36,362 nucleotides of DNA, taken from positions 1 through 36,362 of the forward strand of contig JNET01035438.1 of assembly GCA_000697455.1 (NCBI GenBank), in the 5' to 3' direction. Of this stretch, positions 20,616 to 30,961 are shown one piece after another. The translations under genes and the position numbers were made by a program. The stretch comes from Basidiobolus heterosporus B8920. Its lineage: Eukaryota; Basidiobolomycota; Basidiobolomycetes; Basidiobolales; Basidiobolaceae. Each line of letters starts with the position of its first letter. The stretch's first letter is position 1. The notes beneath the pieces were generated by a model, which was not told the origin of the DNA, ran no database searches, and was given only the letters and a program-made list of their open reading frames with translations.

Positions 20616-21230
20616 ATGGGTGCCTACAAGTATATCGAAGAATTGTATAAGAAGAAGCAATCCGACGTCATGGGCTTCTTGCTCCGCGTCCGTTGCTGGG
20701 AATACAGACAATTGAATGTCATCCATCGTGCTTCCCGTCCTTCCCGTCCTGATAAGGCCCGTCGTTTGGGTTACAAGGCTAAGCAAGGTTACGTTATCTA
20801 CCGTATCCGTGTTCGTCGTGGTAACCGCAAGAGACCTGTTGCCAAGGGTGCTCAATTCGGAAAGCCCGTCAACCAAGGTATCAACCACCTCAAGTACCAA
20901 CGCTCCCTTCGTGCCACTGCCGAAGAACGTGTCGGTCGTAAGTGTGCTAACTTGAGAGTCTTGAACTCATACTGGGTCAACCAAGATTCCACCTACAAGT
21001 ACTTCGAAGTCATCCTTGTCGATCCTTCCCACAAGGCTATTCGTCGTGATGCTCGTATCAACTGGATCTGCAACCCTGTTCACAAGCGCCGTGAGGCTCG
21101 TGGTCTTACTGCTATTGGTAAGAAGAACCGTGGTCACGGTAAGGGTCACTCCTTCAACAAGACCATTGGTTCTGGTAGACGCAACAACTGGATCAAGAGA
21201 AACACCTTGTCCCTCAGACGTTACCGTTAA
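20616..21230 (+). CDS. RPL15: 60S ribosomal protein L15 (eL15)
   Basis: Structural protein of the large ribosomal subunit. It has 204 residues, the standard eL15 length, uninterrupted, starting [20 protein letters not shown] and ending [11 protein letters not shown]. Highly conserved blocks [41 protein letters not shown] and [12 protein letters not shown] are intact. Codon use is strongly biased (AAG, GTC/GTT, CGT), unlike neighbouring genes, indicating high expression. The coding part has no intron; a probable intron lies in the leader (20470-20596). Confidence 0.98.
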   Translation: MGAYKYIEELYKKKQSDVMGFLLRVRCWEYRQLNVIHRASRPSRPDKARRLGYKAKQGYVIYRIRVRRGNRKRPVAKGAQFGKPVNQGINHLKYQRSLRATAEERVGRKCANLRVLNSYWVNQDSTYKYFEVILVDPSHKAIRRDARINWICNPVHKRREARGLTAIGKKNRGHGKGHSFNKTIGSGRRNNWIKRNTLSLRRYR

Positions 21231-21528
21231 ACCTAGTCTTCATTTTCTTGTTCTTCCTTCATGTCTCGTGCTTAATAAACACAAGTTTGACAATCTAAAC
21301 CAATTTTATGTAAAATTCAAGGGTGGAACATGAAATCTATATCCCGATTTATTTATTATATTTGACATGCAAAATTGTTCGAGACAAATCGTCTCGGTTC
21401 ACCGAAGCTTTCGAGGCTCTACTCGACTCGCAACGTGGTCAACCATGATGTCTAGACCCTCATATGGCTTTAACAATACATATAAGAGATAGCGAGCAGC
21501 AAGAGCTATCGAGCAAATCTTTTCAAAT

Positions 21529-21755
21529 ATGTCTACCGTCCCACTACCGCCTCTACCTCGACGAAGAGTTCCAGGAAATAGTTTACTTTGGGCTTTTACC
21601 GCCTTGTGCAGTTGTAAGTTAACATTGTTTCTTTGTTAAAAGAATTCTATTGAGACTCGGATTTCTTTCTAGATGGAATGTATGCTGGTGCCAGAAGGAT
21701 TGTCACTGATCCGAAACTAAGACAGCTACCCAACGAATTAACCACGAAGCCATAA
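21529..21755 (+). CDS. Short single-pass membrane protein, unidentified
   Basis: A 55-residue protein from two exons, 21529-21613 and 21673-21755. The 59-nt intron is GTAAGT...CTAG and in phase. Sequence parts: a Pro/Arg-rich N-terminus (MSTVPLPPLPRRRVPG), one hydrophobic segment (NSLLWAFTALCSYGMYAGA) followed by RR, and a short polar tail (TDPKLRQLPNEL). A basic N-terminus and one short membrane span resemble small inner-mitochondrial-membrane subunits or assembly factors, but I cannot name a family. It lies 298 bp downstream of RPL15 on the same strand. Support is a clean splice pair, continuous phase and protein-like composition. It has no recognised homologue. Confidence 0.5.
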
Positions 21756-22116
21756 GATGTCCGCTTTTCGCCGTGGATAATGTGCATCGAAGTTATGTCG
21801 TCTAATGACTGTTCAATGATAATAAAATAATTCGATCTGTATCTGATTCCGTTTCTTAAATGTTCTTTTGAATACCGTCTCTCTCTAGTATTAAGCAACG
21901 TCATCATACCAAAGTGATTGCACTGAACAACTCCATCAGAGAGTTAATCACCCTGACCGTTCTCGAAAAGAGTAAAGCATCTCCTGATTATGTTACTTGA
22001 GGATTGAATCTGTGTTAGCGCATGCATCCAATATCTATATAAATAAGTTGGATCCGTGTTAGACTAACACGTCTAATTCTATTTCATTTCTTTGTAATCT
22101 GGTCTCCTTTCTTGGA
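21756..22116. other. Spacer before YTA7
   Basis: 361 bp containing the 3' flank of the short membrane-protein gene and the promoter of YTA7. No gene or repeat stands out. Confidence 0.4.
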
Positions 22117-25100
22117 ATGGAAAGTAGAGGTAGGAGTGAGGTAAAGCATGTTAAAGCTTGTAATTTGGTAAATCTTAACTTATCTATTTTGATTTATCTC
22201 TAATCTTGATTTAGTTGGAGGAAGCAAGTAAGTATTTACCGTATTTACCGTATTTCATAATTACTTGTTTCTGCCAAAATATTCACCTTATTGTGTTCCA
22301 TTTCAAGTGGGCTTACAAGATTCCATTGAACCCGTCACAAGAATGCTTGAAAAGAACAATGGCTTAGTTAATCAAGACAAGCGATACAGCCGAGAGTCAT
22401 CCACAAACCTGACAAATGCTGAAGTTTCTTCAAGTGGGCCGTATAAAAATCGGCGAAAATCGACAAGATTGAGAAAGGATTCTAAAGTGAACTACTTTGA
22501 GTCACCAAGTTCCTCACCAAATTCTGAAGTGCACTCTATCAACCCTACAGAACAACCACGCAAACGCAGAACTATCTCTCCCAGAAATAACCTTTCCCGA
22601 CCGCCTAATGGCAATGATGCGAATCATAGCAGCCCACAGGATACCGGGGAGGAGAAGAGAGCTAAGGATGACAACGAGATGAGCAGGTGTGCAAATGGAA
22701 ATCTAGCCAGTGGAATGGCGGGTCAAACCAAATGTAACAATCATTCTTGGTGCATGGGTCCTAAGAAGGATGAAACGAACAAAGTAGAGCCTAGAGAATG
22801 CGGCGGTGATGCAGAGTTAGAACTAGCTTCTGGTTCAATTATTGACGCGATTGGGAAGAACATGGTTAGAAGAAGTTCCCGCATATTTTCCAAGCAGTAT
22901 ACTTTGGTCAATCCTGTACAGGATCCAATACAGATTCAGTCGAATATCTTAAATATGGAGGAGGCTGAGCCTAATTCTGAAAATCGATCAGTTATTGAGC
23001 CTTCCGACGATGGGGATATCCCAAGAAGACCAGGGTTGAGGCCTAGACCCCGCGTACATTATGGTTTGGTTCGGGATGACCAAAGTACAGTTGACCAGGC
23101 GCAATGTGGCCTTCGAGGCGACGGTGGGGGGTCATACAAACTTGAGAGAAGTGAGGAAAAATACGATCGACTGCGCCACCTAGAAACATTTACCGGATCA
23201 CACAAAAACCCAAATTTCACACAAATGCTTTCAAGTCAGGGTAAAGTTTCTGAAGAGGACGAACCTGAACGGGTTATACCTCTCAATGCCCGACAGTTGA
23301 ATGGTAGGGGTAGAGGGTTGCTGCGAAAGGGACGAGTCACGGATTTAGTAGATATTGACCCACTTGCAGTGAGTGAGGAGGTCAATTTCAGTTTGATAGG
23401 TGGTTTGGATTCACACATCCAGTCATTGAAGGAGATGGTGTTGCTACCGTTACTATATCCAGAAGTCTACGTTCAGTTTTCCATCGTCCCTCCGAGAGGA
23501 GTTCTATTTTATGGTCCACCTGGAACCGGCAAGACGTTAGTTGCTCGAGCACTAGCAAACAGCTGCTCCTCGGAGTCTCAAAAAGTTGCTTTCTTTATGC
23601 GTAAAGGGGCTGATTGCCTCAGCAAATGGGTTGGGGAAGCGGAAAGGCAGCTCCGACTTTTGTTTGAAGAGGCTAAAGCCTGGCAACCGAGTGTGATCTT
23701 TTTTGATGAGATTGATGGACTTGCACCGGTCCGGTCAAGCAAACAAGATCAGATACATTCTTCCATTGTTTCTACATTGTTGGCGCTAATGGATGGCTTA
23801 GATAATCGCGGACAGGTAGTTGTAATTGGTGCTACTAATAGAATCGATGCTATAGATCCTGCACTTCGTAGGCCAGGCAGGTTCGATAGAGAGTTCTATT
23901 TCCCTTTACCTAACCAGGTGGCTAGACGGATCATCATAGATATAAATACACGGAATTGGAGCCCACCTCCAACTAATGAATTCAAAGATCATCTAGCGTT
24001 AATAACGAAGGGGTATGGTGGCGCTGATCTAAAGGCCCTATCTACAGAGGCCGCACTTAGAGCTATACGAAGAAAATATCCTCAGATTTATAAGAGTAAT
24101 GATAAACTATTGATTGAGCGCAAAAACATTGAAGTTACTAGTGTAGATTTTTTCGAGGCTATCAAGGCGATAGTTCCCTCATTACAACGTACGTCTTCTT
24201 TACCTACCAGCCCAATTCCTGCTTCTGTCAAGGTGCTATTGGCCGAGGCTTGGGAAAATGCTCTTCGACTGCTGGACCCGTTGCTCCAGGGTTGCAAGGG
24301 AAAATATATACCCGAGTTAGTAAGTAATGGGGAGGATTTCCAGGAATGCAGCTCAGAAGTGCACTATCGTCCGCGTATTTTGATATCCGGGGAGCGTGGC
24401 ATGGGCCAAATATATTTGGGTCCAGCTATTCTCAATCACTTGGAAGATCTCCAGATATTTAGTTTTGACTTGGCTAATCTATTTGGCGATGACTCTAGTG
24501 CAGCAGAAACAAAATGTGTTCGATTGTTTCAAGAAGCAAAAAAGCATAAACCTTGCGTTATTTATATATCTAGTATTGATTACTGGTGGTTATCCGCAAC
24601 CGAATCTCTGCGCAACACATTCTTTGGCTTGTTAAAGAGCGTCAATCCTTACGATCCAGTAATATTGATTGCAACGTGTGACTGCCCTTTTGACGATCTT
24701 TCTCCAGATCTGATCAACGTGTCAGATTTTACGGCTCGAAAGAATATCCACCTTCAAGCTCCCTCCGAGTTGAAAAGAGAAATGTTTTTCAAGAGTTTGA
24801 TAGCAAGCATATATACGCCATTCAGGGCTCGTGAAGCTATGACGCAAGAACAAGCACCTCCTCTACCTTTAGCCCCAAAGGTGGAACCAAAGAAGCCTAC
24901 AGAAGAGGAAAGCAAACTGTTAAAAGAGTATGATGAATATATATTCCGAGAACTTAGAATCGCGGTTCGTTCCATTACAGAAGAACTGTTTAAGGAACGC
25001 AAATACAAACTTTTCTTTAAGCCGATGGTATGTGGTTGCTATGACAAAACTACTCCAGTACATGCATATTCATCTTGCCCTCAAGGATCCCGAAGAATAT

Positions 25101-25991
25101 CCCGGGTATTATTCTAGGATTTCCGAGCCTATGGATCTCTCCACGATCATGAGGAAGATCAACCTCGATCAATATCACACGGTCAATGAATTTCTCAAAG
25201 ATATTGACTTGATTGTGAAAAACACTGAGCTCTATTTCGGACCTTGCGATCAAGGAAAACACTTCTACAGAGTGAGCTTCATATTTTCGTGCTTAGCTCA
25301 CCATTGGGTAGTCAACTATGCTCACTATCCTATACTGGTATCTATCTTTGTCAGGTTAAATCATTGGAGGATGTTGCCTATGCTATGGTAGAGCGCATTG
25401 ACCCAGAATTAGTACACGAAGCGAAGCAAAGTGCCAAAAGATACTATGCGAGATTGTCCAAAAATCAAGATATGTGTACTAGCGATGAAAACGCTTCTAT
25501 TGGGCGAGCAAATGTTGAAAATATGGAGAAGACAACACTAGAGCCACACAACACCTTTGAGGCCATGACTCCAGTTGGCTCACCACCTAGAAGTTCTAAT
25601 ATAGAACTAATCAAGGATTCAGGTTCACCAGAAGTCGTAGGAAGACCACATCAAGAAAGTAGTAGCCCGCGTACCATACCAGTTATCTATGATCCATCGA
25701 ATTTGCTTTTACTGGAGACGCGTGTGAAGGAAAGAACAGGAAAGATGAACGTAGAAGAATTGGATGAATTGAGAGTAAAGTTGTACAATATTTTGAAAGC
25801 GCGTTTTCATCTTCCAGATAGAAATCCAGCTATCAAGGTACTGAAGTTTGATTATATCAGGATCAGGTTTTTGGGCATATTATTAACTTTCATCTCCTTG
25901 GTATTCACTGTAGGATATGTTAAACGAAATCGAACAAACAATGGCACAGATTGAACCCCTGGAGAATGGCCAAATTCTCCCGCTTTATTAA
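22117..25991 (+). CDS. YTA7: YTA7/ATAD2/Abo1-type AAA ATPase with bromodomain
   Basis: A 1167-residue nuclear chromatin ATPase that handles histone H3-H4 and nucleosome density. Exons: 22117-22140, 22215-22227, 22308-25027, 25086-25271, 25355-25837, 25914-25991. All are GT-AG and in phase. After an acidic, disordered N-terminal region comes AAA1, with Walker A GPPGTGKT (about 415-422), Walker B VIFFDEIDG and arginine-finger region GATNRIDAIDPALRRPGRFD. AAA2 has a dead Walker A (GERGMGQ, no Lys), as is normal for the family. A bromodomain spans about 893-995 (FFKPMDPEEYPGYYS, ISEPMDLSTIMRKI). Its second conserved Asn, which binds acetyl-lysine, is Phe (F970 in NTELYFGP). The tail ends DMLNEIEQTMAQIEPLENG. 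The length matches fission-yeast Abo1 (about 1190). The first two exons are tiny (MESRGRSELEEA), and the first ATG chosen gives an unbroken join. Confidence 0.93.
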
Positions 25992-26370
25992 GATGTGGTT
26001 GATGATGTTGATAAGAATTCTATTTGTTCAATCAGTGGTACTTCGGCACTGGTCTTCAATAAATCCTTCGCTACCACTCAACTCACCTGATTCTCTCTTA
26101 TGACTCCTCTCATATCACTGCTACCACTAGCGATCAACTTTCTTATCAAAGTGAACGATATAAGGCAAAGAAAAGAATGCATGTCTCTATTTATTCTTAC
26201 TATTTCAGTGACTCTAAGAAAGAGAAACAAGGACTTTTTCTAATGCAGATATGATAACATGCCATGAAGTGTATGTACACAAAAAAAGACGAGAGATGAG
26301 AATGACGAGGAACCGTTATCGTGTTGTGTAATGCATGATAGGTACTAAGGTATAGAGAGAATCACCGAAT
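25992..26370. other. Convergent spacer YTA7/DIC1
   Basis: 379 bp between the 3' ends of YTA7 (+) and DIC1 (-). AT-rich, with no gene recognised. Confidence 0.5.
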
Positions 26371-27644
26371 TTAAGTTCTCTGACGCCCGTCGTACCATTG
26401 GCGAAGCTTCTCCAAAGTGAGAAAGGTTACCAATGTATGTGGACCTAATCTCATATAAGATGGCAGCCATCCCTTGAAAAAACCCCGAATTCCTTCATTC
26501 CTGAACATGGTAGTCAGTGTACGGATTGCTCCCTAGATAGAATAGGCGGATTTTAGCACTACATACAAGAAAGTATGCATGCTCTTTGTACAAATACCAG
26601 TCGTTCAGAGGAGTTCATGACTCTAGTCTTAATCACATCGACCGGTGAACATACAGTAGTCGCCACAAGTCCCTAGTGACACTTGTTAGTAAGGGAATGT
26701 TTCCCGAAGGTTTCTAAGGATTAAATGAATCTCACTGCCAATAAACTGCAGGTTAAATGAGTCTTGAAGTTGTCTGCCCAGCCGACACGGAACATAAGTA
26801 CTTGCTTAATCTGATCGTAACTGGCAAGTTGAGAGCTCGTGACAGCAATTGCGCGAACCATATTAGGATATATGCCGCGAAACAAACATCTAACACCCTC
26901 GTCTTTAGTAATGCGAATAAATCCATCAAATACATGGCGATAATTCCGTTGCCGTGCCAAAGGAAGCTTCCTATCATTAGCCATGCGAATCATAACTACA
27001 TCTGCGGGATTTCCTACGATCCCGCCCACAACACCTGACACAAGGAAGCAAATCAGTAAGTGTATGAAAAAATTGCTTGGCTGCGAAATCCGTACCAATA
27101 GCTTACCAGAAACTATGGAGGCTAAAGAGGCGTTTAAAACGGATAGCCTTCCTGAATGTCGAAACGTAGCGAAAGAGGATAACAAAGAAAGTGGTTATGT
27201 TGGACTCCGGAAGAAAAACACATTACTTGGCTTCTTCTTACCTTTGTCGTCGGCTAGCTGCCCTTTAATAATGTCATATAGAGCAAATCTGGTAGTGGAG
27301 TAAGTCTGAAAAATCTGTTCGTTACTTGAAAGAAGCATATGTGACGAAAAAGGTTCTGACTTACAGCCTGTCGGAATACACTGCCTGAAAGACCGTCGTA
27401 TAGACACAACCATCCGTTTCTTTTTACCAAATTACTCATGGTTTTGAAAGCACCTGGATCAGACGTGCGAAGTTTGGCTTCATTGGTTTGTAATTGAACT
27501 TTCACCACATCAAATGGATGCGTACAAAGGGTAGCAAAACAAGTAGCAAACCCTGAGAAAAAAGAAAATCAACGAAAATTCTTAGAACCGCCGTCAATAA
27601 AACATACCACCAAACCAGAATGGATACGTTTTAGAATTAGACAT
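26371..27644 (-). CDS. DIC1: Mitochondrial dicarboxylate carrier
   Basis: A 289-residue inner-membrane carrier exchanging dicarboxylates (malate, succinate) for phosphate. Exons: 27644-27608, 27552-27365, 27305-27242, 27151-27107, 27034-26736, 26672-26598, 26532-26371. All are GT-AG and in phase. The three carrier signatures are present: PFDVVKVQLQ in repeat 1, NPADVVMIRMAND in repeat 2 and SPVDVIKTRVMN in repeat 3, each a P-x-D-x-x-K/R motif. The N-terminus YPFWFGGFATCFATLCTHPF and the second-repeat block RQRNYRHVFDGF match the Dic1 subfamily better than other carriers. The length is exactly the family norm, with no cleaved presequence. The small exon 27151-27107 (45 nt) fills the gap between repeats 1 and 2. 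Confidence 0.93.
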
Positions 27645-28027
27645 GTGCGAGAGAATTTACTTCACCATGGACTCTTGTGAAAAAGAAAGAACTTTATAGG
27701 ATATATCTTAACTCTCGTGAAATACACTATTGATTGGCCTAGGATTTTCCGTAATATAGTTTGATTTGAGTATACTCCACACTTCGATGCATTAAATTTG
27801 GCGCTTTGGTAACACTTTCGATGGCTGATTCAAAAGCAAAGATTTTCAAATTTCGGATTCAGATGATGTGGGTTAGGCTAGCTAATAGTACCAGTCATCC
27901 AAAGATCCCTCAACACTTGCACCAATATAATGCCACGGCTGTCAAATGATAACCATACGTCAGTGATTTGCGAAGTTTAATGTCATATTTGCAAGGAGTG
28001 GAATGTTGAGAAGACTACAGGAATGAA
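27645..28027. other. Spacer DIC1/XRCC2
   Basis: About 380 bp upstream of DIC1, containing its promoter. No gene was recognised. The XRCC2-adjacent end is the 11-bp repeat. Confidence 0.4.
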
Positions 28028-28071
28028 CACGGGTAAAGCACGGGTAAAGCTCTGGTAAGGCTCGGGTGGAG
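28028..28071. repeat. 11-bp decaying tandem repeat, 4 copies
   Basis: CACGGGTAAAG occurs twice exactly (28028-28038, 28039-28049), then CTCTGGTAAGG and CTCGGGTGGAG. The block ends one base before the XRCC2 stop codon region at 28073, so it begins the XRCC2 3' UTR on the minus strand. Confidence 0.8.
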
Positions 28072-28072
28072 T

Positions 28073-29111
28073 TCAGGACAAGACTCCCTCCGCATTAACA
28101 TGGAATCTGAAAACTTGCCCTACCGCTGGTGTCACCATTCTACCAATTCGTAGATCACATTTATTGTTGCTATATTTTTGTTGGCCAACCTCTTCATGGG
28201 CAATTATAAATCTATAATCGATACAGTCTTTCCATATTGGGGGCAGATGCTCTCTTATTACCAGTGAGTCATGTACAGAAGGCCAGCCATTGTTCTCCTT
28301 TTTGTCAGACGCAAGGAGAATAGGATTTGAGATGCATACGACCAGTCCCCATTCGAGACTGACCTCCCGAATGGCCTGTACTAGAGATTTGTGCAACGGT
28401 ACAAACGTTCCGAGACTCTGAGATTCCAGCCTATCGATCCAGTAAAAGGTCGACGGTGACTCTAAAAACAAAAAGTGAACCTCTTCTTCTAGTTGGTCCA
28501 AGTAGCTAGGGATTCGTTTGATGGTAGACAAAAGTTCTAAAGTGGAATTTGGACGAAAGATATGTACACGCTTTAACCACTCTAAGATCAGGTTGTCTAT
28601 TTCCTCATTCAACCCAGGGTATACTGAAGCTTTCCCTTTACCTAAGCAGCGTAAGAAGTGTAGTCTTACTACCTCGTAAATTCTTTCCACCCGAAGCTTT
28701 GCGTCAGCATCAATATATAGTACAGCTTTTCCACGACCACCCAAATGAACCTTCACCGTTTCTTGACTCACTATTATCTCTTGGTATTCTGGTACGATGG
28801 TGGTAAGTACTAAAAAGATGGATATCTCGGTTTTACCAGTACCAGAGCTTCCATCTATTTGAATGATCTCTCCTGGATAAACACTGGTGTACTTTATCGG
28901 ATCTGATAGATACTTTTCAAGCTCATTGCGTGCTACAGCAATAGAACGATCAAAGCCATCTATGTATAGTGGACCTGTGGAACGCCTGCTCCTTAGAGAA
29001 TTATATAACTAGAAACAGATTAGTTGGAGGAAGAACCGGTAGGTGGCAACGTAGGTCTACCTGAAGTCCAGTCTCTGACTGTATTTCTGTCACTAGAGTA
29101 GACCACGACAT
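28073..29111 (-). CDS. XRCC2: XRCC2-like RAD51 paralogue
   Basis: A 328-residue recombination protein of the RecA/RAD51 superfamily acting in homologous repair, probably with other RAD51 paralogues. Exons: 29111-29061 (MSWSTLVTEIQSETGLQ) and 29008-28073. The 52-nt intron is GTAGAC...TCTAG with a CTAAT branch site. Walker A is GSSGTGKTE (about 70-78), preceded by PGEIIQID. AVLYIDADAKLRVERI is strand 2 and the family hallmark is STFYWIDRLES. The Walker B position reads VHFLFLES, with Glu where most RAD51-family proteins have Asp. XRCC2 is reported to tolerate loss of ATP binding, so this may be harmless. Human XRCC2 is 280 residues; the extra length here is N-terminal and between motifs. It diverges from the SET gene over a 392-bp promoter. 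Confidence 0.88.
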
Positions 29112-29503
29112 AACTGTCTATTTAGTGAAATCAAGATCGTATAAATCATTGCGGAATAGTCACCTATTTATCTCCAACATGAACCATACATGCACATCTT
29201 GAGCAATCAATTTGGCATGCAAAATATTGGATTGCAGCGTGACTGGCGAAATCAGTAAATCAATGCAAGAAGAACCAATTCCCAGGCTTGTGACTTTGTC
29301 GGTTTTGAGATCACTGTAATGAATGAGGAATTTTTTTGCACAAACGCCTCCTTTTGAAAATCCAAAAAAAAACCCTAAAAAAAAGAAAAAAAAGGAGATA
29401 GGATTGACTAACAAATAAGTTAGGCATTGAGATTGTTCGTAAAATACATAGACTCGATTCTCCCTCAATAGAAACCCTTCCACACTCAATTTATATAGAA
29501 GAC
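29112..29503. promoter_or_regulatory. Divergent promoter XRCC2/SET with telobox-like motif
   Basis: 392 bp between the start codons of XRCC2 (-) and the SET/NAP gene (+). It contains a poly(A) tract around a perfect AACCCTAA at 29371-29378. AACCCTA boxes are recurrent promoter elements in fungi and plants, but the binding factor here is unknown. Confidence 0.5.
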
Positions 29504-30451
29504 ATGACCACCGAAATTAACGAAGTCGATCCCGCCTTGCAAAAGGTCTGGCCTCAAGTGGCGGAAATTGAAGATGAATTCGAGAAAATAAACGATACTT
29601 TGGGTAAGTAGCCAACTCTTGGTGACAAGTATCCCTTTGGGAATTTGGTTGGAGTTTCCTCGGAGGAACGACTGAGCTTTGGAAAACTAACCTCACCTCT
29701 TAGTCAAAGAAACCACTGCCCTTGCCACCAAATACGAAAACCTCAAAGCTCCTATCTACGAAAAAAGAAGTGAGATCCTAGCCCAAATTCCCAAATTCTG
29801 GAGTACAGCAGTTAGTGTTCTTATCACGAACTCTAGATCGACCCGAATTACCTGATACTAATTTACCTATTATCCTTGTTGAAACTACTTTCAATAGTTC
29901 GAAAACCACCCTATGCTTAGTATGTTTGTTGAAAAAGGATTTGTTATGTGAGTCGACTAACCAGCAATATGTGTCGATAGGCGCACTTTTGGATGAAGAA
30001 GATCTTTTGGTATTCGAATATTTAACTAATCTCAAGGTGCAAAGAGATGAGAAGGACTGCACTGCCTACAAGATTATCATGGTACTGGTCACTTGGATGG
30101 GTGTTCTTTACATTGCAAGGTTACTCAACAAACCATTTTTTCCAGGAATTTAGCGAAAACCCTTACTTTGAAAACAAAGAATTGATCAAAGAATTTTCTC
30201 ACGATGAAGACGGTTGCTGTGTTAAGGTGAAAAATCATCCTATTACTTGGAAGGAAGGCAAAGATATCACTAAAAAAAGTGACGAAGAGGAGGCGGATAC
30301 AGGCAGTTTCTTCATGTGGTTCACGGAGGATGATGCCGAAATCGGGGAGTTGGTTGCTAACGATTTGTTCCCTAACGCATTGAGATACTTCCAGGGTATT
30401 GACGATGAAGAGGAGAGCTCCGATGAGGACATGGATGGAGATGACGAATGA
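29504..30451 (+). CDS. SET/Vps75-type NAP-family histone chaperone
   Basis: A 205-residue histone chaperone. Exons: 29504-29603, 29704-29814, 29981-30081, 30146-30451. Phase is kept throughout. A long N-terminal dimerisation helix (LQKVWPQVAEIEDEFEKIND) leads to YEKRSEILAQIPKFWSTAVS, ALLDEEDLLVFEYLTNLKVQ and FSENPYFENKELIKEFSHDE, the NAP/SET core. It then has SFFMWFTEDDAEIGELVAND and an acidic tail (DDEEESSDEDMDGDDE). The helix-core layout and small size fit SET/Vps75 rather than Nap1. Intron 2 (29815-29980) is long for this window and uses an unusual donor, GTGTTC. It was chosen because it alone restores FWSTAVSALLDEED. Intron 3 ends in TTTTTTCCAG. It probably acts in the nucleus on H3-H4 or H2A-H2B. 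Confidence 0.88.
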
Positions 30452-30961
30452 GTCCGTTCTTTACCTTTTTTTGAACCTTTTCTATCAGTAGACTGGTTGG
30501 TCCGAAATTCACTTGTTAATAAATGAAAACAATATCATCCCTCTCAGGTTTGAATGAAGGCTATACTGAGTTGAACTACAATACTGGCGGCGAGTAGCGG
30601 ATTATTGGTATTGTGTAGTAGTCTGTAGTCGATGTTATCCAGTAAAATATGGATATTGTATTCTAGTCAAGTTGCCCATGTATAGGATTGGTAGTGGGTA
30701 GCGGGTATTGGGTAGTGGGTGCTGTCATGGTCATAGCACTGGACTGTCAAACCCACGAGGACTAGTAAACAAAGCGTATACATAACTTAAATTGCTAAAT
30801 CAATTTATATGGAATATGACCTATTTCTTAAGTGAATGATTTAGAAGGAAAGACTGCAAAGGGATTCCTACAGGTAAATAAATTCCTAAAACTTGAGGCA
30901 GAAATAATGCAAACATACATCGTCAAGAGCAATAACTCACTATCTTTGAGGTAGTGTCTAT
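30452..30961. other. Convergent spacer SET/RNase H
   Basis: 510 bp between the 3' ends of the SET gene (+) and the RNase H gene (-). No gene was recognised. It contains the G-rich heptamer repeat at 30689-30723. Confidence 0.5.
30689..30723 (+). repeat. GGGTA heptamer repeat with G-quadruplex geometry
   Basis: Five 7-bp units: TGGTAGT, GGGTAGC, GGGTATT, GGGTAGT, GGGTGCT. The last four give GGG runs with 4-nt loops (30696-30719), a standard G-quadruplex motif on the plus strand that resembles degenerate telomeric repeats. Confidence 0.75.

Noticed and set aside
29160-29489. 109-codon minus-strand open frame in the XRCC2/SET promoter
   Set aside because: It consists partly of poly(A/T)-encoded Phe runs and occupies the shared promoter; no family resemblance.
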